From: Octadecabacter sp.
Lineage (GTDB): Bacteria; Pseudomonadota; Alphaproteobacteria; Rhodobacterales; Rhodobacteraceae
NCBI GenBank assembly: GCA_003533975.1
Contig: DQCL01000219.1
Span: 1-7,546, forward strand
Direction: 5' to 3'
Length of the DNA stretch: 7,546 bases
Part shown: positions 1 to 7,148 of the stretch, piece after piece
Position numbering within the stretch: position 1 is the first letter of the stretch
How the letters are laid out: the number at the start of each line of letters is the position of its first letter
The notes under the pieces: generated by a model
The model's database searches: none
What the model saw: the letters and a program-made list of their open reading frames with translations, nothing else
Told to the model about the DNA's origin: nothing
Program-made: the position numbers and the translations under genes

Positions 1-18
1 GTCCCGTTCCCTCCGCCA
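1..18 (+). tRNA. Possible 3' end of a tRNA-Ser gene (partial, cut by window edge)
   Basis: The first 18 bases fit the 3' end of a bacterial tRNA. The last T-loop bases GT (1-2) are followed by a T-stem strand CCCGT (3-7), an acceptor strand TCCCTCC (8-14), discriminator G (15) and an encoded CCA (16-18). An acceptor strand TCCCTCC with discriminator G is typical of tRNA-Ser, whose 5' end would then be GGAGGGA. The rest of the gene lies outside the window, so the anticodon cannot be read. The call rests only on this short match. tRNA-Ser 3' ends are common integration sites for mobile elements, but no second copy of this 18-base end is visible in the window. Confidence 0.5.
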
Positions 19-95
19 CTTGCCGTCATTGAAACACGGATGTGCTCCGATGTGGGGGTGAATTTCTTTATGTTTCAAAGGTGTTTAGGTTTGGC

Positions 96-189
96 GACCG
101 AACCCGCGAGAATGCCAGATCACCTCGACAGGCTCTCTATCCCCCGTTTCTCTCTTTTCGACCGAACCTAGGGGCGATTTGGTTCGGTC
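96..189. repeat. Three copies of a 9-base motif, two direct and one inverted
   Basis: GACCGAACC occurs at 96-104 and 160-168, exactly 64 bases apart, and its reverse complement GGTTCGGTC occurs at 181-189. The last two copies form a perfect 9-base inverted repeat with a 12-base centre. No T-run follows the hairpin, so it is not a good rho-independent terminator. A regulator binding site or recombinase arm site is possible, but nothing in the window identifies a protein that would bind it. Confidence 0.4.
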
Positions 190-326
190 TACAAAAACCC
201 AATAAAACAAGGGTTTTCCGTGAATTTCACATCCCGCCAGTTGCAGCGGTGTCAAATCCTCTCACGCGATCAGAGAAAACAGAAATGGACGTGGTGGGGC
301 GAAAGGTTGAGAAATTCCGAAACCAT

Positions 327-356
327 TTGGCAAAACCCATGGTTGTCGCTTAAACT
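327..356 (+). promoter_or_regulatory. Candidate promoter for the nuclease-ATPase operon
   Basis: TTGGCA (327-332) and TAAACT (351-356) resemble -35 and -10 boxes with an 18-base spacer. Transcription would begin very near the ATG at 363. That fits the lack of a clear ribosome-binding site before this start and would give a nearly leaderless messenger. The boxes were chosen by eye from a short region and the match is moderate, so this is a suggestion only. Confidence 0.25.
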
Positions 357-362
357 ACTCGG

Positions 363-1643
363 ATGTTTCGCTTTATTCATACAGCGGACCTTCATCTCGA
401 CGCTCCTTTACATAGTCTTGCGCTCAAGGATGCGGTCCTTTCCGACCTTGTGGGATCCGCAACGCGCGGAGCGCTTGAGCAGATCGTGACCCTTTGCCTG
501 GAAGAAAATGTCCACGCGTTGCTCATCGCGGGTGATCTATACGACCGCGATCTGCATTCCATGAAAACGGCAGCCTTTCTGACGACACAGTTGGAGCGCC
601 TGAATGCCGCTGCAATCCCCGCCTTCATTATCCGTGGCAATCATGATGCCGCGAGTGTCATCACAAAGGAACTGGACCTGCCCCCGAACGTACATGTGTT
701 TTCCGGACATGGAGGGACAGCGCGCATTGATGAACACGGCGTCGCCGTTCACGGGGTCAGCTTTGCCAAACCTCAGGCACCGGAAAGCCTGCTGCCCAAA
801 TATCCTGCGCCCGTGGCGGGATGTTTCAATATAGGCCTCTTGCACACGAGCCTTGCAGGTTCTGAGGGGCACGATACCTATGCGCCTTGTTCGATCTCGG
901 ACCTCAAGAACCATGGCTATGATTACTGGGCTCTGGGGCACATCCACCAACGGCGGGTTCATTCAGAGGTACCCCATATCGTGATGCCCGGCATGCCGCA
1001 GGGGCGCGATATCGGTGAGGCCGGTGTCAAGAGCGTAACGCTGGTCAGTATATCGGATGGCACCGTCACGCTGGAGGAAAGGCGCACATCGCAGGTTGAA
1101 TTTATCCGGCTGCCTTGCGCGCTGGATGGTGTCGAGGAATGGCGTGATATGCTTGCGCAGATCACCTCAGAGATGAAAGAGGCGGCCTCCTCCCAAGATG
1201 CGGGCAATAACATCCTGCGTGTTGAGCTGACAGGAAAGACGCCGCTTGCTTGGCGGGTTCGCCGGGATATGGACCTGCTCGGCGAGCAGATCAGGGAAGC
1301 GGCCGAAGCCATCGGAAACGTCTGGATTGAAAAGGTCGAATGTCATTTGCGCCAGCCGGAAGCATCCGAGGCACGCGAGGACCCGCGATTCGAGCTTCAG
1401 GCGATCATGCAAATGCTGATGCAGGAAGAGGCCATCAAGGCCCGCGCAGTGGAAATGTCAGAATGGTTGATTGGAGAACTGCCGCCTGAAATCAGATCCG
1501 AGTTTGGCGGGGACCGGGATGCGTTGGCGGAGAGCGTCGCCACCTTTCTTGCAGAAGGATACGAAGACGTTGTGGCTCTGATGATGGGTGAAGATGCGCC
1601 GGAAGATGTGGGGGGGACATATAATGCGTCTTCGCCGTCTTGA
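363..1643 (+). CDS. YhaO-type DNA repair exonuclease (SbcD/Mre11-like metallophosphoesterase)
   Basis: This 426-aa protein is a calcineurin-like phosphoesterase of the SbcD/Mre11 superfamily, closest in style to YhaO. It is expected to cut DNA ends with two metal ions, as partner of the ATPase encoded next. The metal-binding motifs are all present and in order: D9-x-H11 in HTADLHLD, GD at 57-58 in AGDLYDR, GNHD at 92-95, H161 in GLLHTS, and GHIH at 192-195. The nuclease core covers about residues 1-225. The C-terminal 200 residues are the capping and partner-binding part, with acidic helices, and no membrane segment or signal peptide is seen. The ATG at 363 is chosen because the conserved N-terminus (MFRFIHTADLHLD) begins there; no strong ribosome-binding site precedes it. 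The stop overlaps the next gene by 20 bases, which indicates an operon with coupled translation. Length agrees with the family (about 400-430 aa). The family is known for DNA-end metabolism; the exact substrate here is inferred. Confidence 0.93.
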   Translation: MFRFIHTADLHLDAPLHSLALKDAVLSDLVGSATRGALEQIVTLCLEENVHALLIAGDLYDRDLHSMKTAAFLTTQLERLNAAAIPAFIIRGNHDAASVITKELDLPPNVHVFSGHGGTARIDEHGVAVHGVSFAKPQAPESLLPKYPAPVAGCFNIGLLHTSLAGSEGHDTYAPCSISDLKNHGYDYWALGHIHQRRVHSEVPHIVMPGMPQGRDIGEAGVKSVTLVSISDGTVTLEERRTSQVEFIRLPCALDGVEEWRDMLAQITSEMKEAASSQDAGNNILRVELTGKTPLAWRVRRDMDLLGEQIREAAEAIGNVWIEKVECHLRQPEASEAREDPRFELQAIMQMLMQEEAIKARAVEMSEWLIGELPPEIRSEFGGDRDALAESVATFLAEGYEDVVALMMGEDAPEDVGGTYNASSPS

Positions 1644-4600
1644 TCTCACCCGCTTTGGACATTTCACCGATTTCTCGCTGGATTTTGGGGAACCTGTGCC
1701 GGGCAAGACTGATCTGCACATCATCTTTGGACCCAACGAGGCGGGCAAGACAACAGCGTTCGAGGCCTATCTGGATCTGCTTTTTGGCATCCACGCGCGT
1801 AGTCAATACAATTTCCTGCATGATTACGACAATATGCGCATCGGGGCCTGTCTGGAAATCGACGGGGTGGAACGGGAGCTGGTCCGTATCAAAAAACGGC
1901 AAAACGACCTACTTGATGCAAGCGGCAACCCAGTCAATCCGGCGATTTTGACCCGTGCACTTGGAGGCATGAACCGGGAGCAGTATCAGGCGATGTTCTC
2001 GCTTGATGACGAGACGATAGAAAAAGGTGGCGACGATATTCTTGCCAGCGATGGCGACCTTGGCCAACTCCTGTTTTCGGCAGCTGCCGGGCTTTCTGAC
2101 CTGAGCAGCGTGCTGGACAAGGCGCGCGAGGCAGCGGAGAATTTTCACAAAAAATCTGCGCGTAAGAGTTTTTTGGCCGAGGCTCGCAAAACTCTCAAAG
2201 CACTGGAGAAGGAAATCCGTGAATTTGATCTAAACGCCACGCGGTTTCGTGCATTGCGCGCGGCGCTGGCTACTGCCGAAATGGATGAAAAGGCAGCGCG
2301 GAAAGAACGCGATGGTCTGATGGGCGACAAAGCCCGTTTTGAAGCTATTATCGAATGCTTGCCCCTGTTGGCTGATCTGAACGGGCTGCATTCTGATTTG
2401 GAGGCGGTGAAAGATTATATTGTGTTTCAGGGGACTTGGCCCGAGCAGGCCCGCGGCTTGCATGAGCGGGGGGTCGCGGCCACTGCCCAAGAAACTGCGG
2501 CGCAGGATACCCTCAAGACACTTCGTAAAAAACAGATCGAGATCAAGCCCGATCCCGATATCCTTACCGTCAAGCAAGAGATTGAACAGCTGATGGATGT
2601 GCCACGTTCTCGGGCGCTGACGGCAAGCGATGACGTACCGAAACGGGAGCAAGAACTGACAGAGCTGAACGTGGATATTGAACAGGCCATGAAAGATTTA
2701 GGCCTGACAGAGGTTGAAACGGAAATCCTTGCCGAGCCAGTTCTAGGCAGGTTTGAGCGCTTGGCAAACGAAGTGAAAACGGCGCGGGATGCGCTCGACA
2801 CTGCACGCGATGAAGAGCGTGACGCGAAGGTGGAACTGGACGAAATCTCCGAAGGAGAAGCCGAAGAAAACCAAGCCATTCCAATGGTTGATGATCTTCG
2901 CGCCCTCCTGGATCGTCTTGAACCCGAAGTCTTGGTCAGCCAGTTGGGCGAAGCCAATGTTGCCATAGGCCGTGAAAAGAATGCTGTCAGAGACGCGCTG
3001 GCAGGTCTTGTGCCGTGGCACGGGGGTACTGACCAACTGCCGGTGGCTCCGGTGACTGAAGATCAGGCGCGGCGGATCGCCGGTGAGCATACAGTGCGGA
3101 AGGATGAGCACAAAGCGGCGCAAAAGGAATTTGCCAAGGTGACGCGCGAACTGGCTGGTATCGAGGCTCGCCTCAAAACCATGAAAACCGATGCCAGCTT
3201 CTTTTCGGATGAAGACAAACAAGTGGCTCGCGCACGCCGCGATTCCGTCTGGAATGAGCATGCCCGGGCCCTTACCCGGGAGACAGCGGACAAGTTTCAT
3301 GAAGAGCTGGCGCGAGTGGACACCCTACAGGATGCACAGTTTGAGGCCGTCGGTCGGCTGGCGCGGTTGCGGGAACTGCAAGTGAATGCGGCTGATCTGA
3401 CGGCACAAAAGACCCAATGGAAAACGCAGGTTGAGACGCAGGCACAAGCGCTTGAGGCTGAACAAGGTACGTTTGCCGCCATCCTCAAACAACTTGCATT
3501 ACCAGAAAAATTTGAACCGAACGATCTGCAGCCTTGGCTGAAATCACTCGCAGGTGCCCACAAGGCCACCGCAACCCTTGCGCAGGCGAAGGAGGCTCAG
3601 ATGCTTGCGCAGGCGAATATAGCCCAAGCCGAGGCGGCTCTGCGCAAGGCGTTGAGCGCGGCACCGGAAGCGGGGGACTTGTCCGACCTTACCCGCATGA
3701 CGCGCAAAACCCTTGAGGATGCCGGTCGTGCCCAGGAGCGCGCGAGCGCGATTCAAAAAGCCCGCGCCAAGCTGGCAAAGCGCGAACAAAAAGTCGAGGA
3801 ATTGGAAAGATGCTTTTCGGACGCTGAGGATAAATGGCGGACGCAGGCTGATGCCTCGCCCCTGAAGATTGACGACCCGTCAGGCTTTCACGATGCCCTG
3901 CCGACCCTGCGCAAACTCAGGATTTGGCTATCGGATCGCGAAAAACTGAGTGGCCGGATTGAGGCCATGAAAAAAGATTCTGGCGACTTCGGCAAAGCTG
4001 CGCGGGATATGAATACGCGACTGGGTGGTGACCAGCATGACGAAGACTTTGTTCTGGCACAACAATTAATAAGCAGACTGAAATCAGCCGAACAGGCCAG
4101 CCGAGATTTGCAAACCCTGAAATCACAGATTCAGGAACAAGAAGATATGCTGGTCAGCGTTGGAAAAGAATTCAATAACATTGCGGCAGCAGTTGAGGAG
4201 ATGGCAACGGTATTTCCCGACGCTTCCGAGATCAAAACCACCGAAGATTTGCGAAATGCTGTCTCAAATGCCAAAAAAGCTGATGGGCTGCGCGAGGGGA
4301 TCGCTGATTTGCAGCACCGCATCATGCTTCGCTTGGGGCAGGACGACTTCGACGCGGCACTGGAAATTCTTGAAAGCACGGACATTCCTGAAGCCACCGC
4401 GCGCTTGCAGGCGGTGAAAGCCGACCTCGCGGAGGCAGAGAACACTCTGGAAGATGCCATCGGAGATTTGCGCGCGGCCGGGGATGCGCTTGCGGCAGTT
4501 GGTGACGATGATGCTGTCGCCAGATTGCAGGAAAAGCGGCAGGTTCTCTTGCTGGACATAGCCGAACAAGCCAAGAAGAGCCTGCGTTTGAGGCTGGGCG

Positions 4601-5064
4601 TTCTTTTGGCCGAGCGGGCCTTGACACGCTATCGTGACACCCATCGCAGCGGTATGCTGGCCGCCACGGAAAAGGCTTTTACCAAGCTGACGGCTGGGCG
4701 ATATGCCAAGCTTGTGACACAGCCCGACGGGCAGAACGAAGTCCTGCTTGCTGTGCGGGATGAGGATAACCGTTCAATTTCTGCCGCTAAAATGTCCAAG
4801 GGCACGCGCTTTCAGCTATATTTGGCATTGCGGCTTGCGGGATATGGCCAGTTTGTTGCCGATGGCACGATCCTCCCCTTCATTTCCGATGACATCCTGG
4901 AGACATTCGACAACACACGGACGTCGGCGGCATTGGATTTGCTCGGGCAAATCTCCCAGAGTGGGCAGGCTCTATATTTTACGCATCATGAACATGTTGT
5001 TGATCTGGCGAGAGAAAGGTTGGGAGAAGGCTGCCAAATTCACAATCTATCAGCAGGACAATAA
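1624..5064 (+). CDS. YhaN-type coiled-coil AAA ATPase (SbcC/Rad50-like)
   Basis: This 1146-aa protein is the ATPase partner of the preceding nuclease, like YhaN and more distantly SbcC/Rad50. The two ATPase halves lie at the ends: Walker A GPNEAGKTT at residues 36-44, signature-type MSKGTRFQLYLALRLA starting at 1057, Walker B ILPFISDD at 1083-1090, and the switch histidines in FTHHEH around 1120-1124. Between them are about 850 residues of charged, Ala/Glu/Lys/Leu-rich sequence typical of long coiled coils. No CxxC zinc hook is present; the four cysteines are scattered, so dimerisation at the coil tip must differ from classical Rad50. The frame is open from a GTG at 1588, but the ATG at 1624 is preferred because the conserved start (MRLRRLDLTRFGHF) begins there, with a G-rich run (about 1610-1617) just upstream as possible ribosome-binding site. 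The gene ends two bases before the convergent stop of the next gene, with no terminator hairpin visible between them. Confidence 0.93.
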   Translation: MRLRRLDLTRFGHFTDFSLDFGEPVPGKTDLHIIFGPNEAGKTTAFEAYLDLLFGIHARSQYNFLHDYDNMRIGACLEIDGVERELVRIKKRQNDLLDASGNPVNPAILTRALGGMNREQYQAMFSLDDETIEKGGDDILASDGDLGQLLFSAAAGLSDLSSVLDKAREAAENFHKKSARKSFLAEARKTLKALEKEIREFDLNATRFRALRAALATAEMDEKAARKERDGLMGDKARFEAIIECLPLLADLNGLHSDLEAVKDYIVFQGTWPEQARGLHERGVAATAQETAAQDTLKTLRKKQIEIKPDPDILTVKQEIEQLMDVPRSRALTASDDVPKREQELTELNVDIEQAMKDLGLTEVETEILAEPVLGRFERLANEVKTARDALDTARDEERDAKVELDEISEGEAEENQAIPMVDDLRALLDRLEPEVLVSQLGEANVAIGREKNAVRDALAGLVPWHGGTDQLPVAPVTEDQARRIAGEHTVRKDEHKAAQKEFAKVTRELAGIEARLKTMKTDASFFSDEDKQVARARRDSVWNEHARALTRETADKFHEELARVDTLQDAQFEAVGRLARLRELQVNAADLTAQKTQWKTQVETQAQALEAEQGTFAAILKQLALPEKFEPNDLQPWLKSLAGAHKATATLAQAKEAQMLAQANIAQAEAALRKALSAAPEAGDLSDLTRMTRKTLEDAGRAQERASAIQKARAKLAKREQKVEELERCFSDAEDKWRTQADASPLKIDDPSGFHDALPTLRKLRIWLSDREKLSGRIEAMKKDSGDFGKAARDMNTRLGGDQHDEDFVLAQQLISRLKSAEQASRDLQTLKSQIQEQEDMLVSVGKEFNNIAAAVEEMATVFPDASEIKTTEDLRNAVSNAKKADGLREGIADLQHRIMLRLGQDDFDAALEILESTDIPEATARLQAVKADLAEAENTLEDAIGDLRAAGDALAAVGDDDAVARLQEKRQVLLLDIAEQAKKSLRLRLGVLLAERALTRYRDTHRSGMLAATEKAFTKLTAGRYAKLVTQPDGQNEVLLAVRDEDNRSISAAKMSKGTRFQLYLALRLAGYGQFVADGTILPFISDDILETFDNTRTSAALDLLGQISQSGQALYFTHHEHVVDLARERLGEGCQIHNLSAGQ

Positions 5065-5066
5065 GG

Positions 5067-5255
5067 TCACTGAAATTCATACTTGCTATCAAACACCATT
5101 TCCTCCTGCTTCCCCCATGGTTTCGCCGCAATATCAATCAGATCCGCGATCTTCACAGCAGGGATTTCTTGCTTCACAACTAACCGTTCGATGACCTTTG
5201 GCGCGAGATAGGCAGTCCGGATCTGGCGGCTGACGAAGCGGTCGGATATCCGAAG
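5067..5255 (-). pseudogene. Second half of the interrupted recombinase-partner gene
   Basis: The last ~61 codons before the stop at 5067 encode LRISDRFVSRQIRTAYLAP, then KVIERLVVKQEIPAVKIADL and a short tail. This is the familiar pattern seen after the ALARAxxWRRxLE helix in recombinase-partner proteins (helix-turn-helix-like VSR-R-LAP-I-ERI). Joined to the 73 codons at 6930-7148 it gives a 134-aa protein, close to the usual size of about 130 aa. Here it is expressed, if at all, only as a C-terminal tail on the truncated ATPase. The stop lies two bases from the end of the convergent YhaN-type gene. Confidence 0.65.
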
Positions 5256-5984
5256 TTTATCGTCGGGAGTGTCCGGCGTTGATCTGTCCGCTACGGCTTC
5301 TCTGGCAAGCGACCAGATTTCATCTTCGAGTGGCGATGAGACAGCGTCTTCCGGATCATCATCTGGCAGGACCGCGCGCTGAAGTAAGGGGTGCGCGAAG
5401 TTGAAATCGGTCAGATGCGCCCGTCCCTCTGCGGGGGGCGAGGTTATGGCTGCCAGAGGTTCGCCGTCCACTTCTATGGCTAGGCGTGCCACATAGGGGG
5501 CGCGTTCAAGCTCGCTCCAGCGGATGTCTACCTGCAGGGCGACTTCCTGAGCGACGGCGTAATCGCGATACTCGTGGCTTTCGCCAAGGAGATAACGGAT
5601 CGGCAGTTCAGCGAACTCGGGCTCGCCAAAGGAAAGACCTGCGTTGAGCGGCAGACTCTCGGCACCTTGTTCGTCGGAGAGGTCGAGGACGACCTTGAGC
5701 GTGACCGTCCGGTCGAGCTCGTGGTTATGAACGAGCGTCGCGAAGCCGCCAAGGTCGATCAGGCCGCCTGCGATCGTTCTGTCGGGGTCGATGTTGCCGC
5801 GTTCTAGGATTTCGCGCAGGTAGTGCAGCGCTTGCAGGATCGTGCTCTTGCCCGCGCTGTTTGGACCGAACAGCAACGTGATCGGCCGCAGGTCGATCCT
5901 GTGCAGAGTGACATTTCCGTCGGCGTCCCGGTGTCCTGCACCGATGCCTTTGAAGTTCTCAATCTCAATTCGGGTCAAACGCAC
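5067..5984 (-). CDS. Chimeric protein: N-terminal part of an AAA ATPase fused to the end of a recombinase-partner protein
   Basis: The 305-aa product starts like an OLD/RecF-type AAA ATPase of defence loci: MRLTRIEIENFKGIG, then Walker A GPNSAGKST at residues 40-48. The ATPase part runs to about residue 240 and has no signature motif or Walker B, which lie in the missing C-terminal half, so it cannot be a normal ATPase alone. From about residue 243 (KLRISDRFVSRQIRTAYLAP onward) the sequence changes to the helix-turn-helix-like second half of the small protein that commonly follows large serine recombinases. Its first half is found at the start of the neighbouring gene at 7148. The start is a GTG; GAGG lies 7 bases upstream and overlaps the hsdS stop, which indicates coupled translation with the upstream gene. 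The ATPase start and spacing are therefore native to an hsdS-ATPase operon and only the end has been replaced. Function of the fusion is unknown; probably a remnant. Confidence 0.75.
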   Translation of the reverse strand: MRLTRIEIENFKGIGAGHRDADGNVTLHRIDLRPITLLFGPNSAGKSTILQALHYLREILERGNIDPDRTIAGGLIDLGGFATLVHNHELDRTVTLKVVLDLSDEQGAESLPLNAGLSFGEPEFAELPIRYLLGESHEYRDYAVAQEVALQVDIRWSELERAPYVARLAIEVDGEPLAAITSPPAEGRAHLTDFNFAHPLLQRAVLPDDDPEDAVSSPLEDEIWSLAREAVADRSTPDTPDDKLRISDRFVSRQIRTAYLAPKVIERLVVKQEIPAVKIADLIDIAAKPWGKQEEMVFDSKYEFQ

Positions 5985-6929
5985 CGCAGCACCTCAGAGT
6001 TCGCCGCAGAAGGCGCGTTGAGCGAGTGACTCAAAAAGCATTTTAGCTTCCGCCGTTCTTAAATTTATGCGTTTCGACTGCTTAGAAATCCTACGGACTA
6101 CTGACGCGAATTCCTTCTGCTTTTCAATCGGTGGAACTGCGATTCTCAGCCGTCTTTGCGATGTGATTGGGACCTGGTTTCGCGTAGTCTGAGACATTTG
6201 TGCAAACAGTTGATTTTGAAAAGAGGTATGGCGCAGTGCTGCAACCAAGTATTCCGGCCATAACTTAGTAGGTTCACAGCGAAATGCGGTCAGAGAAGTT
6301 CCAATAATCGCCTCATCATATCGACCATCATAGAGGCACACGGGGCCTACTGTCGCATTATGTGCAAGAAGCACATCATTTGCCTGAAGCCTCCCTATGC
6401 GAAGTCGTTCCGCCTTCGTCACGGAGAGGAACTGAAGTTGGTTTTCGTCAATCTCCGAACCGTCCGAAATCGTCTTCGCGGTAAGGAATGGAACACCGGT
6501 TGTGCCGAACTCTGATTTTCTTGGGTAGTTTGACCCATGATTGCCGTCCTTATGAAGCAGCAAGCACCCATCCTCGAGAAGATCGCCGATTTCGATAGGT
6601 TCATAATCACCCTTTGGAAAACGAGCACTGAATTCTACTGTCAGGAGGTCGTTTCCAAGCTCCTTCAGTTTGCGCGAACTACTCAAAATTTGGCCGACCT
6701 TGTCGAGAAGGTCTGCGATGCGTTGCTGCTCTGAAAGAGCGGGGAATGGGACTTCAAACTCGGCAAGTGATTTAGGACTCAAACGAGGCAGATTCACCCC
6801 TGTCGATTTCGCAGATGCCATCTCAACGAGGTGTGGTTGCCGCAGGAAATATGCCAAAAACCGCCGGTCCAATTTTGGGCCTGGTTGGATTGGTAGAATA
6901 TCCGTGCTGCAAATGCCTGAGAAGTCCGG
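5253..6929 (-). other. Inserted 1.68-kb fragment carrying 3' hsdS and 5' ATPase sequence
   Basis: This block holds only restriction/defence sequence and is flanked on both sides by halves of one recombinase-partner gene. Its right edge lies at the codons ESL/PDFSG (about 6930), its left edge at DK/LRISD (about 5253). Both flanking halves are in the same reading frame, and removing 1677 bases (559 codons) joins them as AESLRISDRFVSRQ, a natural-looking sequence for this family. The hsdS stop and the ATPase GTG with its ribosome-binding site are intact inside the block, so it is one contiguous piece of an operon. No terminal inverted repeats or transposase are seen. The edges share at most two bases (CT), so illegitimate recombination is more likely than transposition. 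Edges are approximate to within several bases. Confidence 0.6.
5984..5997 (-). promoter_or_regulatory. Ribosome-binding site and coupling region for the truncated ATPase
   Basis: On the minus strand the sequence CTCTGAGGTGCTGCG precedes the GTG start. GAGG lies 7 bases before the start and overlaps the TGA stop of hsdS. This supports the unusual GTG start and implies that the two chimeric genes are translated from one messenger. Confidence 0.6.
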
Positions 6930-7148
6930 TAGGCTTTCAGCGGCAGCCAGATCGCTGACCGTGTTCACCTCGCGGGTTTCCAGTTTTCGCCGCCATTCCC
7001 ATGCACGAGCCAGCGCGCGCAGGATGTGGGGGTCTTGTTGGCGGTCCTCGGCATCGAGCCGGTTTTTGGGGGGCAGGATCTGGGTGCGGCCGTTACGGCG
7101 GCGGTATTCCAGCGGCACGAATATGCGGATGGTATCGGGGGTGGTCAT
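5994..7148 (-). CDS. hsdS: Chimeric protein: recombinase-partner N-terminus fused to type I restriction specificity subunit HsdS
   Basis: The 384-aa product has two parts. Residues 1 to about 73 (IRIFVPLEYRRRNGR..., ALARAWEWRRKLE, VSDLAAAESL) match the start of the small protein commonly encoded directly after large serine recombinases. From about residue 75 (SGICSTDILPI) the sequence is HsdS, the DNA-recognition subunit of a type I restriction-modification enzyme. It shows the end of the first target-recognition domain, the conserved helical spacer (VPFPALSEQQRIADLLDKV, about 133-151), a full second recognition domain (about 180-325), the second spacer (VPPIEKQKEF, 338-347) and the usual terminus LFESLAQRAFCGEL. 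Roughly the first 100-130 residues of a normal HsdS are missing. The ATG is well supported: GGAGG lies 7 bases upstream, and the ATG overlaps the recombinase stop as ATGA. That start belongs to the recombinase operon, not to hsdS. No hsdM or hsdR is in the window. With half of the first recognition domain lost, normal bipartite site recognition is unlikely. Confidence 0.8.
   Translation of the reverse strand: MTTPDTIRIFVPLEYRRRNGRTQILPPKNRLDAEDRQQDPHILRALARAWEWRRKLETREVNTVSDLAAAESLPDFSGICSTDILPIQPGPKLDRRFLAYFLRQPHLVEMASAKSTGVNLPRLSPKSLAEFEVPFPALSEQQRIADLLDKVGQILSSSRKLKELGNDLLTVEFSARFPKGDYEPIEIGDLLEDGCLLLHKDGNHGSNYPRKSEFGTTGVPFLTAKTISDGSEIDENQLQFLSVTKAERLRIGRLQANDVLLAHNATVGPVCLYDGRYDEAIIGTSLTAFRCEPTKLWPEYLVAALRHTSFQNQLFAQMSQTTRNQVPITSQRRLRIAVPPIEKQKEFASVVRRISKQSKRINLRTAEAKMLFESLAQRAFCGEL
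6930..7148 (-). pseudogene. First half of the interrupted recombinase-partner gene
   Basis: These 73 codons encode the N-terminal half of a small protein that family knowledge places just downstream of large serine recombinases in proteobacterial mobile elements. Visible marks are a basic RRRNGR stretch near residues 16-21, and the helix ALARAWEWRRKLE followed by VNTVSDLAAAE, the beginning of a helix-turn-helix-like unit. The gene overlaps the recombinase stop by four bases (ATGA), the expected operon arrangement. The sequence then switches abruptly to HsdS. The continuation is at 5067-5255. The biochemical role of this partner family is not firmly known; DNA binding is inferred from its helix pattern. 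Confidence 0.65.

Larger units (their letters stand above)
19..362. other. Non-coding leader region with short inverted repeats
   Basis: No convincing gene lies here. The open frames that cross it (42-353 and 220-489) have no recognisable protein character and the second runs into the nuclease gene in another frame. The stretch contains several short symmetric elements: TTGAAACA (29-36) with TGTTTCAA (71-78); GACCGAACC (96-104, 160-168) with its inverse GGTTCGGTC (181-189); AAAACCC (194-200) with GGGTTTT (211-217); and AACCAT (321-326) with ATGGTT (339-344). It probably holds the promoter and control region of the nuclease operon, and perhaps the edge of an integrated segment after the tRNA end. 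Confidence 0.5.

Noticed and set aside
194..217. Inverted repeat AAAACCC/GGGTTTT as a terminator
   Set aside because: Only 7 pairs, three of them G-C, and no proper T-run on either strand; too weak to call.
42..353. A 103-codon plus-strand open frame before the nuclease gene
   Set aside because: No recognisable domain, no good ribosome-binding site, and it runs through several inverted repeats; probably chance.
220..489. An 89-codon open frame overlapping the start of the nuclease gene
   Set aside because: It overlaps the strongly supported nuclease gene in another frame and its protein has no family character.
1588..1623. Upstream GTG start for the YhaN-type ATPase
   Set aside because: The 12 extra residues (MKMRRKMWGGHI) do not fit the family, whose conserved N-terminus begins at the ATG at 1624.
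2427..3300. Long antisense open frames within the ATPase gene
   Set aside because: They are shadows of a long high-GC coding sequence and show low-complexity Ser/Arg-rich translation without domains.
5253..6929. Insertion sequence or transposon as cause of the split gene
   Set aside because: No transposase, no terminal inverted repeats and no clear target duplication beyond two shared bases.
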